From assembly GCF_003012775.1 (NCBI RefSeq), contig NZ_PXYG01000002.1, positions 310,001 to 374,000 of the forward strand: a stretch of 64,000 bases of DNA. Reading direction: 5' to 3'. The notes under the pieces were generated by a model. The model saw only the letters and a list, made by a program, of their open reading frames with translations. It was not told the origin of the DNA and did not search any database. Made by a program: the position numbers and the translations under genes. Shown here piece by piece: positions 1 through 9,944 of the stretch (position 1 is its first letter; every line of letters starts with the position of its first letter). This stretch comes from Zobellella endophytica. Lineage in GTDB: Bacteria > Pseudomonadota > Gammaproteobacteria > Enterobacterales > Aeromonadaceae.

Positions 1-86
1 TGGCGCGACTTGTCCGCCAGCCATGCCTGCCAGTCCAGGCTCCGGGCCGCCGCCAGCAGCACCAGGGCACTCAAAAACAACCACAT
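1..86 (-). CDS. Truncated gene, N-terminus of a membrane or secreted protein
   Basis: A minus-strand reading frame starts with ATG at 86 and runs off the left edge. Its 28 codons begin MWLFLSALVLLAAARSL, a short hydrophobic stretch typical of a signal peptide or a first membrane helix. Just upstream on the minus strand is a purine-rich GGAG-type ribosome binding site (about 90-100). Too little is present to name a family. The gene is divergent from the TAXI transporter operon at 365. Confidence 0.55.
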   Translation of the reverse strand, partial: MWLFLSALVLLAAARSLDWQAWLADKSR

Positions 87-364
87 CGCTCCCCGCTCCC
101 TCACTGCACGAAAGATGCCCGGCAACGGCGCCGGGCGTCAGGCATTTCATGCTACCACAAGCGCGGCGGCGACGGCGCCCATCCCCGGCCGGGGCCTGTT
201 GTCTGGAAATCCGGAACAAAACCACCGCGCATTCCTGAATCCCGGAATCGCCAGAAACTCACACTTAGTAAAATCAATTAGTTACCAACAAAAACACTTC
301 ATTAACAGCTGGCATCAAAACTGCAACCTTATCGCTGCACACCCATAACCAAGGAAGCTAACCA

Positions 365-1312
365 ATGAAGGTCATCAAACATTGTCTGCTCGGCGCCACC
401 CTGGCCCTTTCCACCACCGCCACCCAGGCCAGCGAGTTCATCAACGTGCTCACCGGCGGCACCAGTGGCGTCTACTACCCGCTCGGCGTGGCCATCTCCC
501 AGCTTTATGGTGAACACATCCCCGATGCCAAGGTACAGGTGCAGGCGACCCGCGCCTCGGTGGAAAACCTGACCCTGCTGGACCGGGGACGGGGCGAGAT
601 CGGTTTCGCCCTGGCCGACAGCGTGGCCGACGCCTGGAACGGCGAAGAGGAAGCCGGCTTCAAGACGCCGCTGAAAAAACTGCGGGCGGTGGGTGCCACC
701 TACTCCAACTACATCCAGATCGTGGCCCGGGCCGACAGTGGCATCAGCAGCCTGGAGGATCTGAAAGGCAAGCGCATCTCGGTCGGCGCTCCCCGCTCCG
801 GCACCGAGCTCAACGCCCGCGCCATCTTCAAGGCCGCCGGCCTGAGCTACGACGACTTCTCCCGCACCGAATACCTGCCCTTCGGTGAGTCGGTGGAGCT
901 GATGAAGAACCGCCAGCTGGACGCCACCCTGCAGTCCGCCGGCCTCGGCATGGCCGCCTTCCGGGATCTGGCCTCTCACGCCCCGGTGGTGTTCATCCCC
1001 ATCCCCGAGGAGCTGGTGGCCAACATCGGCAACGACGCCTACCGTACCGGGGTGATCCCCGCCGGCACCTATACCGGCCAGGACGCGGACGTGCCCACCG
1101 TCAGCATCAGCAACCTGCTGGTCACCCACGAGGAGGTCTCCGACGACACCGCCTACCAGATGGCCAGACAGGTCTATGAAAACCTGCCCGCCCTGCGCAA
1201 CGCCCACAGCGCCGCCAACGGCATCGACCCCGAACTGGCGGTGGCAGGCCTGCCGCTGCCGCTGCATCCGGGCGCCGAGCGTTACTTCAAGGAAAAGGGC
1301 CTGCTGAACTGA
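365..1312 (+). CDS. TAXI family TRAP transporter solute-binding protein
   Basis: Periplasmic binding protein of a TRAP transporter, TAXI subfamily. It has a 315-residue length normal for the family and a clear Sec signal peptide with predicted cleavage after TQA at residue 22. The mature protein opens with the typical INVLTGGTSGVYYPLG segment, which is the TAXI signature. A good AAGGAAG ribosome site precedes the ATG. It is the first gene of an operon with the fused permease at 1446 and a DUF1850 protein. The ligand cannot be read from sequence; characterised TAXI proteins bind small carboxylates such as glutamate. The following two-component pair is a plausible regulator. Confidence 0.93.
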   Translation: MKVIKHCLLGATLALSTTATQASEFINVLTGGTSGVYYPLGVAISQLYGEHIPDAKVQVQATRASVENLTLLDRGRGEIGFALADSVADAWNGEEEAGFKTPLKKLRAVGATYSNYIQIVARADSGISSLEDLKGKRISVGAPRSGTELNARAIFKAAGLSYDDFSRTEYLPFGESVELMKNRQLDATLQSAGLGMAAFRDLASHAPVVFIPIPEELVANIGNDAYRTGVIPAGTYTGQDADVPTVSISNLLVTHEEVSDDTAYQMARQVYENLPALRNAHSAANGIDPELAVAGLPLPLHPGAERYFKEKGLLN

Positions 1313-1317
1313 GGACC

Positions 1318-1344
1318 GGGCCACGGGCGAACCGTCCGTGGCCC
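1318..1344 (+). promoter_or_regulatory. Intercistronic hairpin after the TAXI binding-protein gene
   Basis: A perfect 9-bp stem (GGGCCACGG at 1318-1326 pairing with CCGTGGCCC at 1336-1344) sits right after the binding-protein stop codon and before the permease gene. No T-run follows, so it is more likely an mRNA-stabilising or attenuating hairpin than a full terminator. Such hairpins let binding protein be made in excess over permease, as in malE-malF type operons. Confidence 0.6.
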
Positions 1345-1445
1345 ATCAACGACCAACCGAGATCAAACACAAGACAGGGCCGCAGTCGGCCACCGAATAA
1401 CCAGCAGCCAGGCCGCGGAACGACGGTACCGGCTGAGGAGTGATG

Positions 1446-3458
1446 ATGAACAGTGCCAATACCCGGCCCCACGCGCTGATATTCTACGGCGCCCTGGCCT
1501 TTTCGATCTTCCAGATAGTGACCGCCGCCTTCAGTCCGCTGTCCACCACCGTGGTGCGGGCCATCCACGTCGGCTTTCTGCTGTTCCTGGTGTACCAGCT
1601 TCACGGCGCCCGGGGCCAGCACCTGTCCCGCCCCTCGGTCTGGGGCATGCTGCTGGGCGCACTCGCCCTGCTGTTCGCCTTCTACCACTGGTGGTTCGAG
1701 GCGGACCTCATCTATCGCGCCGGCGACATGAACCAGGCCGACTGGATCATCGGCGGCGTCACCCTGGTGATGGTGTTCGACGCCGCCCGCCGGCTGATGG
1801 GCTGGGCGCTGCCGCTGATCTGCCTGGCCTTCGTGGCCTACGCCCTGTTCGGCCAGCACCTGCCCGAAGCGCTGATGCACCGGGGCTACGGCCTGGATCA
1901 GGTGGTGTCGCAGCTGGCCTTCAGCACCGAGGGCATCTACGGCACCCCCACCTATGTGTCCTCCAGCTACATCTTCCTGTTCATCCTGTTCGGTGCCTTC
2001 CTCGAGCAGGCCGGCATGCTCAAGCTGTTCAACGACGTGGCCATCGGCTCGGTGGGCCACACCCGCGGCGGCCCGGCCAAAGTGTCGGTGCTGTCCTCCG
2101 GCATGATGGGCACCATCAACGGCTCCGGCGTGGCCAACGTGGTCAGCACCGGCCAGTTCACCATACCGCTGATGAAGAAGTTCGGTTACAAGGCCGACTT
2201 CGCCGGGGCGGTGGAAGCCACCAGCTCCATGGGCGGCCAGATCATGCCGCCGGTGATGGGCGCCGTGGCCTTTATCATGGCCGAGACCATCAACGTGCCC
2301 TATGTGGAGATCACCAAGGCGGCGCTGATCCCCGCCGTGCTCTACTTCTTCACCGTGTTCCTGATGGTGCACCTGGAAGCGGGCCGCGCCGGCCTGCACG
2401 GCCTGCCCAAGGACCAGTGTCCCCAGCCGATGGCCGCGCTCAGACAACGCTGGTACCTGCTGCTGCCGCTGGTGGCGCTGGTGGTGATGCTGTTCTCCGG
2501 CTTCACCCCGCTGTTCGCGGGCATGATGGGCCTGGCGCTCACCGTGGTGCTGATCATGGGCAACGGCGTCGCCAAACACCTGGGCGCCAGGGGGCTGCGC
2601 TACGCCTTCTGGATAGGGCTGGGCCTGGCCTGTGCCACCTTCAACCAGTTCGGCATCACCGCCATCTTCGTGGTGGTGGCGGTGCTCGCCGTGCTGTTGC
2701 TGGCCAAACGCGAGCAGGGCATCCTGTCCACCGTGGTGAACGCGCTTTACCAGGGCGCCCTGCACGCCCTGCCGGTGGGCGTGGCCTGCGCCCTGGTGGG
2801 GGTGATCATCGGGGTCATCTCACTCACCGGGGCCGCCACCATCGTCGCCGGCTACATCATCCAGCTGGGCGAGCACAGCCTGCTGCTGTCCCTGGCGCTG
2901 ACCATGCTCACCTGCCTGGTGCTGGGCATGGGCATCCCCACCATCCCCAACTACATCATCACCAGCTCCATCGCCGCCCCGGCGCTGCTGGAGCTGGGCG
3001 TGCCGCTGATCGTGTCGCACATGTTCGTGTTCTACTTCGGCATCATGGCGGATCTGACCCCGCCGGTGGCCCTGGCCGCCTTCGCCGCCTCGCCCATCGC
3101 CAAGGCATCGGGGCTGCGCATCGGCATCCGCTCGCTGCAGATCGCCATCGCCGGCTTCGTGGTGCCCTACATGGCGGTGTACGCCCCCGAGCTGATGCTG
3201 CAGGGCGACGCGGGCCTGGCCGCCACCGTCTTCGTGGTGTTCAAGGCGCTGCTGGCGGTGTCCCTGTGGGGCATGGGCGCCATCGGTTACTGGCTGAGCC
3301 CCTTCGCCTGGTGGGAGCGGTTGACTGCCGTGGCCGCCGCCGCCCTGCTGGTGTTCTCGCTGCCACTGACCGACGAGCTCGGCCTGGGCCTGGCCGCCCT
3401 GCTGCTGGGGCGCCACTGGTGGCAATACAAGCGCCAGCGGGCGCTGGCCGTGGCCTGA
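1446..3458 (+). CDS. TRAP transporter fused permease (DctQ-DctM type)
   Basis: Inner-membrane permease of the TAXI TRAP system, about 671 residues, rich in membrane segments along its whole length. The N-terminal part (roughly residues 1-190) corresponds to the small DctQ-like domain and the rest to the large DctM-like domain, with glycine-rich segments such as SSGMMGTINGSGVANV and a GMGIPTIPNY loop typical of the family. Three start codons lie in a row (GTG 1440, ATG 1443, ATG 1446). The GAGGAG at 1435-1440 fits best with 1446. Its stop overlaps the start of the DUF1850 gene. It would take up an unknown carboxylate with a sodium or proton gradient. Confidence 0.93.
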   Translation: MNSANTRPHALIFYGALAFSIFQIVTAAFSPLSTTVVRAIHVGFLLFLVYQLHGARGQHLSRPSVWGMLLGALALLFAFYHWWFEADLIYRAGDMNQADWIIGGVTLVMVFDAARRLMGWALPLICLAFVAYALFGQHLPEALMHRGYGLDQVVSQLAFSTEGIYGTPTYVSSSYIFLFILFGAFLEQAGMLKLFNDVAIGSVGHTRGGPAKVSVLSSGMMGTINGSGVANVVSTGQFTIPLMKKFGYKADFAGAVEATSSMGGQIMPPVMGAVAFIMAETINVPYVEITKAALIPAVLYFFTVFLMVHLEAGRAGLHGLPKDQCPQPMAALRQRWYLLLPLVALVVMLFSGFTPLFAGMMGLALTVVLIMGNGVAKHLGARGLRYAFWIGLGLACATFNQFGITAIFVVVAVLAVLLLAKREQGILSTVVNALYQGALHALPVGVACALVGVIIGVISLTGAATIVAGYIIQLGEHSLLLSLALTMLTCLVLGMGIPTIPNYIITSSIAAPALLELGVPLIVSHMFVFYFGIMADLTPPVALAAFAASPIAKASGLRIGIRSLQIAIAGFVVPYMAVYAPELMLQGDAGLAATVFVVFKALLAVSLWGMGAIGYWLSPFAWWERLTAVAAAALLVFSLPLTDELGLGLAALLLGRHWWQYKRQRALAVA

Positions 3459-3832
3459 TGATCTGCCTGGCCACCGCCTCCGCCACCCTGATACTGCTGA
3501 CCGGCAGCATCGGCCTGAGCTGGGATCATTCGGTGGAGAAAATCCGCTGGAGCGAGCACTACCGGGTCGAAGGCGACCGGCTGCGGCTGGTGGAGGCCAG
3601 CGTACGGGGCTCGGGGGCCGGCATGGAGCCGCCGCCCGAGGCCCGGCTGGAGGGCGGCGCCTGGCGCTGGCGGCCGGGGCTGCTGCTGACCGAAGTGCAG
3701 CTTGCCAGCTCCGAATTTACCGGCGATTATACCCTCTGCCAAGATTCCGGCCTGTGCCGCCCGCTCGGCCACTGGCTGCCGGCCGGGCAGGCCGTCACCC
3801 TCAGCGCCTGTGACTCAGCGGAGGTCAACTGA
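3458..3832 (+). CDS. DUF1850 domain protein of the TAXI-TRAP operon
   Basis: A 124-residue protein whose ATG overlaps the permease stop (TGATG at 3456-3460), so translation is coupled. It begins with a hydrophobic segment (ATLILLTGSIGLSW) and has a C-terminal half with CQDSGLCRPLG. DUF1850 proteins are known companions of TAXI TRAP permeases, but their role is not established. A periplasmic or membrane-anchored accessory function is my inference. The identification rests on length, position and the hydrophobic start followed by a Trp-rich, charged body. Confidence 0.8.
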   Translation: MICLATASATLILLTGSIGLSWDHSVEKIRWSEHYRVEGDRLRLVEASVRGSGAGMEPPPEARLEGGAWRWRPGLLLTEVQLASSEFTGDYTLCQDSGLCRPLGHWLPAGQAVTLSACDSAEVN

Positions 3833-5578
3833 ATACCCCCTCACTCGGCAAGCGGCTGCTCTGGCTGCTCGGCATCATGTTGTTCGCCCTGCTGCTGGCC
3901 TGGATCTGGCACGGCAGCTGGCAACGCCAGGCGGTGGAGCAGGAGCTCCGGGCCCAGCAGCAGCTGCTGGTGTACCGGGCGGCGCTGGAATCGGAAATCG
4001 CCCGCTTCGAGAACATTCCCCGCGCCCTGCGCTCCCATCCGGTACTGACTCGCGCCCTGGCTTCGCCCGACGATGTCGAGGCCGTACAGCAGGCCAACCG
4101 GCTGCTGGCGCAACTGGCGGCGGACACCGGGGTGGAGGCGCTCTACATGATGGACGAGCGGGGAGATACCCTGGCCGCCAGCAACTGGGATCAGCCCCAT
4201 TCCTTTATCGGCCAGAACTACCGCTTCCGCCCCTACTTCACCGACGCCCTCGAAGGCAGCTTCGGCGAATTCTACGGGGTGGGCGCCACCACCGGCATCC
4301 CCGGCTACTTCTTCGGCCTGAGGCTGGGGCGGGAGCACGGCGCCCAGGGGGTGCTGGCCACCAAGATCACCCTGCTGGAGCTGGAGCGGAGCTGGCAGCC
4401 GGCCCAGGACCTGGTGATGGTGGTGGACCCGGACCAGGTGATCGCCCTGGCCTCCCGCAGCGAGCTCAAGTTCAACACCCTGATCCCTCTGAGCCCGCCC
4501 GCCCGACAACGGCTGGAGCGCACCCGCCAGTATATCCCCATGCCGCTGCAACCCCTGGCGGTGAGCCGCAAGGGCGGGCAACTGGTCTGGCAGGAACATC
4601 GTTACCTGGTCAGCGAGCTGATGCTGCCCCGCTTGCGCTGGCGCCTGCAGCTGTGGTGGCCGAGCCGGCCGCTGTACACCACCGCCAACCTGGTCACCGC
4701 CGCCGCCGGGCTCGGCATCGTCGCCTTCACCCTGCTGCTGCTGTACTGGCGCCAGCGCCGTCGCTATGTGCAGGCCCAGCTCAGGGCCAAGGGCGAGCTG
4801 GAGCGCAAGGTGATGGCGCGCACCGCCGCCCTGGCCGCCTCCAACCGCCAGCTGGAGCGACAGGTGCAGGAGCGCTTCCAGGCCGAGGCCCGGCTCAGAT
4901 CCATGCAGCACGAACTGATCCAGGTCAACCGGCTGGCGGCCCTCGGCCAGATGGCGGCCAGCGTGGCCCACGAGGTCAACCAGCCGCTCACCGCGCTCAG
5001 GAACCAGTCGGTCAACACCCTGCTGCTGGCCCAGCGCGGCCACACCGAGCAGGTGGAGCAGAGCCTGCAGACCATGGGCCGGCTGGTGGATCGTATCGCC
5101 CGCCTCAGCGCCCAGCTCAAGCTGTTCGCCGCCACCCGCCGCAAGACCCGCGGCCGGGCCCGGCTGGACGAAGCGCTGGACAATGTGCTGAGCTGGCTCG
5201 GCTCCCGCTTCGAGGAGCAGGACGTCCGGCTCCACCGCCCGCCGGGGGAGATAGTGCTGCCCATGGAGCTGCACGCCCTGGAGCAGGTGCTGGCCAACCT
5301 GCTCGGCAACAGCCTGGATGCCCTGGCAGGGCGCCCCGAGGCCACCATCATCATCGACGCCGAGGCACGGCAGCTCCGGCTGTGGGACAATGGCCCCGGC
5401 ATCGCGCCCGAGCTGATCGACAAGGTCACCGAACCCTTCTTCTCCACCAAGCAGGCGGGGCAAGGGCTGGGGCTTGGCCTGGCGATAGTGAGGGACCTGG
5501 TGGAAGCCAGCGACGGCCGGCTGGAGATCGCCGTCACCGCCGAAGGTGGCGCCCGCTTTACCCTGAGCTGGAGAGAGA

Positions 5579-5598
<20 letters not shown>
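3829..5598 (+). CDS. DctB-like sensor histidine kinase
   Basis: Membrane sensor kinase of the C4-dicarboxylate DctB type. It has a first membrane helix (RLLWLLGIMLFALLLAWIW), a periplasmic sensor region of about 250 residues with a Cache-like NYRFRPYFTDAL segment, a second helix near 4680-4755, a coiled coil, an H-box (SVAHEVNQPLTALRN, His codon at 4969) and an ATPase domain with DNGPGIAP and a GLGLGLAIVRDL G2 box. The first ATG is at 3877, inside the first helix and without a ribosome site. A CTG at 3829, 4 nt after GGAGG and overlapping the upstream stop, gives a complete N-terminus; I favour it. It overlaps the response-regulator gene by 20 nt. Confidence 0.88.
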
Positions 5599-6882
<1,284 letters not shown>

Positions 6883-6898
<16 letters not shown>

Positions 6899-7326
6899 TA
6901 CAGCAGCTCGATACACTGGCCCCGGGCCCGGGGCGGCATCAGGTCCGCCAGGGTGTGCTGATCCAGCACCGCCAGGAACTGCTTCAGCGCCAGGCCGAAG
7001 ATCTGCCGGCCCCGGCAGGCCGGCGCTATCACGCAGTGATGGCGGGATTCGAAGCAATCGGTCAGCTTCATGTCCGGCTCCAGCTCCCGCACCAGGGTGC
7101 CGATCACTATCTGCTCCGGTGAACGCAGCAGGTACAGGCCGCCACCCTTGCCCCTGATGGTGGTGACGTAACCCCGCTGGTGCAGATCCTGGATCACCTT
7201 GCGCAGATGGTGATGGGACACCCTGAAATGACCGGCAATCTCCACTGCGGTACAGCGCCGCTGGCGGTGCAGGTTCAGATAAATCAGCACGCGCAACGCA
7301 TAATCGGTATAGTGGGTAAGATGCAT
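6883..7326 (-). CDS. nsrR: NsrR-like Rrf2 family nitric-oxide-sensing repressor
   Basis: Rrf2-family winged-helix regulator of 147 residues beginning MHLTHYTDYALRVLIYL. It carries three cysteines, C91, C98 and C104, in the ELEPDMKLTDC...C...PAC arrangement, nearly matching the [Fe-S]-ligand cysteines C91, C96 and C102 of E. coli NsrR; the first spacing is 2 residues longer. NsrR loses DNA binding when nitric oxide attacks its cluster and so derepresses NO detoxification genes. It is divergent from a diguanylate cyclase gene, with a 23-bp palindrome in between. The alternative is another Rrf2 protein such as IscR, but IscR has a different cysteine spacing. Confidence 0.85.
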
Positions 7327-7423
7327 ATGGATACTCCCGGATCGGTGCTACCGGCGGGTTCCGGCCGGCACGACGTCATCCTGTGCCATCGGGTCCGGGC
7401 GGCCGTTGATCTGGATCAGCAAT

Positions 7424-7446
7424 AAGTTGCTTTTTATTTATAACTT
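7424..7446. promoter_or_regulatory. Probable NsrR-type operator (23-bp palindrome)
   Basis: An AT-rich palindrome with arms AAGTT...AACTT framing TTTTTATTTA, 23 bp long, in the divergent region between the NsrR-like gene and the diguanylate cyclase gene. NsrR sites are 11-1-11 inverted repeats related to AANATGCATTT, and this matches in length and general pattern, though not in every base. It lies about 100 nt from each start codon. Confidence 0.5.
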
Positions 7447-7545
7447 AAAACTTGACCCGGCACGGTCGTGACGCGCTTTTTTGGCTAGAATTAAGGCGCT
7501 TCACATCATCAAAATCGGCCTGCCGGCCAGATGACAGGTGGATCG

Positions 7546-9057
7546 ATGCCGCTGCACAGCAAATCCCGCTGGCTCCCCCAGGACAGCTTTTCATTCGGTG
7601 CCATCACCTTGCTGTTACTGGCGGTGGCCCTGTTCAGCTGGTTTACCAGCCAGCACTGGATCAACCAGCGTATCCTCACCCAGTTGCAGGAGCTGCAGCA
7701 ACAAAGCTACCTGGTCGCCGCCACCGCCACCCAGGATCTGCAACAGGGTTCCGGCCAGATCAGCGACATCGCCCAGACCCTGGCCAGCCTGTCGAGCACC
7801 CGCCAGTTTCTGCAAAATCCCCGGCAACCCGACGCCCTGCAGGCGGATCTCGACCGGTTCGGCGAACGCTTTCGCCTCAACGGCATCTGGCTGATCGACC
7901 CGCAGGGACAGGTACTGGCGCAAAGCCCGGCCGGGCTGGCGCTGCCCTCGTTCAACCCGGCCAACGGAGCGCGGCAGGCGGAGCAACATGGCCAGCCCCT
8001 GCGCCGCTTCGTGTTCGAACCCGGCCGCCGGCAGGCCACCTTTTACTACGCCGCTCCGGTCATGCAGGGTGACCGGCCGGCGGCCAGCGTGCTGATCAGG
8101 GCCGATGTGCAGGGCATCAGCCGCCAGGCCTTTCGTATCGAGCTGCTGGTCACCGATGCCAATGGCATCATCTCGCTGGCGGACAATCCCGACTGGCTGC
8201 TGCACACCCTGCCCGAACGCCACCTCCGCTCCGCTCCGCCTCCGTCCGGGACCATGCCCCTGCCCATCACCATGAGCCCGCTGCTGCCCCAGGTGCTGCT
8301 GCTGGGGCCCCAGAAAGCCCCGGTGCTGCTGGCCACGCACCGGACCACGGAGAGGGACTACCAGGTGCACGCCATGGCCAATGCGGAGCACATTTACCAG
8401 CTGGCCAAGGAGCAGGATCGGCTGGCCGCCATCGTCACCCTGGCGGCGACCGGCTCGCTGTGGGGCGGACTGCTGACCCTGCTGACCTTCAAGCGCGACC
8501 GGCGCCACCGGCTGACGGTCAGCCGGGCCAACAACGAGCTGGTGCGCCTGAACCAGCAGCTCAAGCAGATGGCCACCACCGACTTCCTCACCCACTGCCC
8601 CAACCGGCGGGCGGGCGAAACCCGGCTGCAGTTCGAGCTGGCCAACCTGCTGCGCCATCACCAGCCGTTCTGCATCGTGATGCTGGATATCGATCACTTC
8701 AAGCACATCAACGATCAGTACGGCCACGACACCGGCGATCAGGTCTTGCGCCATTTCGCCAAGGTCAGCCGGGACACCATAAGGGATACGGATTTTCTGG
8801 CCCGGATCGGGGGCGAGGAGTTCCTGCTGATCCTGCCGCAGACCACCCGGCAACAGGGGATGGCGCTGGTACAGCGGCTGCTCGACAATATCGCCGGCAC
8901 CCCCCTGTATCTGGCCGACAAGACCGTCGGCTACACCTTCAGCGGCGGCCTGACCCAGGGGCGGGAGGAGGACGGTATCAACGATCTGCTGGCCCGGGCC
9001 GACCGGGCACTGTATCAGGCCAAGGAAAGCGGCCGCTGCCGTATCTGTGTCGAGTGA
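7546..9057 (+). CDS. Membrane diguanylate cyclase
   Basis: Predicted c-di-GMP synthase of about 503 residues. A first membrane helix (FGAITLLLLAVALFSWF) is followed by a periplasmic sensor of about 250 residues, a second helix (IVTLAATGSLWGGLLTLL) and a C-terminal GGDEF domain. The active site reads GGEEF at 422-426, a functional variant, and an RxxD inhibition site (RDTD, 413-416) lies five residues before it, so product inhibition is expected. The ATG at 7546 has AGGTGG at 7536-7541; the in-frame ATG at 7531 has no such site. The divergent NsrR-like gene and operator suggest NO-linked expression. Confidence 0.9.
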   Translation: MPLHSKSRWLPQDSFSFGAITLLLLAVALFSWFTSQHWINQRILTQLQELQQQSYLVAATATQDLQQGSGQISDIAQTLASLSSTRQFLQNPRQPDALQADLDRFGERFRLNGIWLIDPQGQVLAQSPAGLALPSFNPANGARQAEQHGQPLRRFVFEPGRRQATFYYAAPVMQGDRPAASVLIRADVQGISRQAFRIELLVTDANGIISLADNPDWLLHTLPERHLRSAPPPSGTMPLPITMSPLLPQVLLLGPQKAPVLLATHRTTERDYQVHAMANAEHIYQLAKEQDRLAAIVTLAATGSLWGGLLTLLTFKRDRRHRLTVSRANNELVRLNQQLKQMATTDFLTHCPNRRAGETRLQFELANLLRHHQPFCIVMLDIDHFKHINDQYGHDTGDQVLRHFAKVSRDTIRDTDFLARIGGEEFLLILPQTTRQQGMALVQRLLDNIAGTPLYLADKTVGYTFSGGLTQGREEDGINDLLARADRALYQAKESGRCRICVE

Positions 9058-9206
9058 GGACTCGTGCCGCTTGCCAACACCACACAGACGGCGCGGGACT
9101 TGCAAGTGGTAACAGGGATGGCCTCTTCTCTACCTCGCAACAGACAATCAGCCGATTTGGTCAGGTTTTAAACTGTTCTGTGTTCCTAGGGGCGAGGGGG
9201 CGTGGC

Positions 9207-9929
9207 TTATTCCGCCGCCACCTGCGTGTCCGGCGCGTCCACCAGGCTGTAGGTCATCTTGCTGAGGGTCGCGGTCACCGCCAGCTGGCGGTTCTCCTCG
9301 TGGCTGATCTGCACCAGCAGATAATCCAGCTCCGGGGCCACCCAGAAACGGGTTTTACGCTTGCTGTCGCCCCGGTCCCGCTCCAGGATCAGGGTGTCCA
9401 GGGTGCCCAGGCCGGTGCGCAGCGCCTCCTCGCCCACCACCCGGAACGGGGTCATCTTGATTTCCCCGTTGCGGATCACCGGGTAGTTCAGCGCCTGCTT
9501 GCCCGCCATCAGGTCGCAGCGAGCCTCGAAGAAAAAGCTGACCGGATCGAAGGCGCCGCCCTCGGCGGACAGCAGCTTGTCGCCGTCCTTGTCCTGGTAC
9601 AGCACCATGTCGGTCTGCTGATCGAACACCAGCCGCTCTTCCCGGGTCACCCCCAGGGCCTTGGCCTTGTAGTTGAAGGTGGAGGGCCGGGCGGTACAGT
9701 CCTGCCAGCCGAAGCTGGACTTCTGTTCCACGTCCAGCAACCAGTGGGACAGGGCAAAGTGCACATGGTACTGATCCTTGTTCCGCTCTATGGTCAGGGT
9801 GTTGACGCCCTTGGTCTGGTCCCCGTTGAGCTGGACCGAGAACTCGGCCCGCAGCTGTTCGATATCCCGGGCCGCAACGGTCCCGGCCACCATCAGGCCA
9901 CAAAGTGCCAGCACGCCTTTTCGCAACAT
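9207..9929 (-). CDS. DUF3108 domain protein, exported
   Basis: A 240-residue protein with an N-terminal signal peptide (MLRKGVLALCGLMVAGTVAA) and a beta-rich body typical of DUF3108 proteins, which are small periplasmic or outer-membrane-associated proteins of unknown function in gammaproteobacteria. A GTG at 9944 is possible, but the GAGGA site lies inside that extension and points to the ATG at 9929. It sits 15 nt behind the MFS gene at 9945 and is probably co-transcribed with it. Confidence 0.8.
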   Translation of the reverse strand: MLRKGVLALCGLMVAGTVAARDIEQLRAEFSVQLNGDQTKGVNTLTIERNKDQYHVHFALSHWLLDVEQKSSFGWQDCTARPSTFNYKAKALGVTREERLVFDQQTDMVLYQDKDGDKLLSAEGGAFDPVSFFFEARCDLMAGKQALNYPVIRNGEIKMTPFRVVGEEALRTGLGTLDTLILERDRGDSKRKTRFWVAPELDYLLVQISHEENRQLAVTATLSKMTYSLVDAPDTQVAAE

Positions 9930-9944
9930 CAACTTTATCCTCAC

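Noticed and set aside
10-348. Plus-strand open frames near the left edge
   Set aside because: No ribosome site or domain. The region fits better with a minus-strand gene start at 86 and the promoter of the TAXI operon.
9058-9206. Third copy of the acnB-side repeat (AACAGGGAT-GCCTC word at about 9111)
   Set aside because: Only about 15 bases resemble the word near 31660; too short to call a repeat without a genome-wide search.
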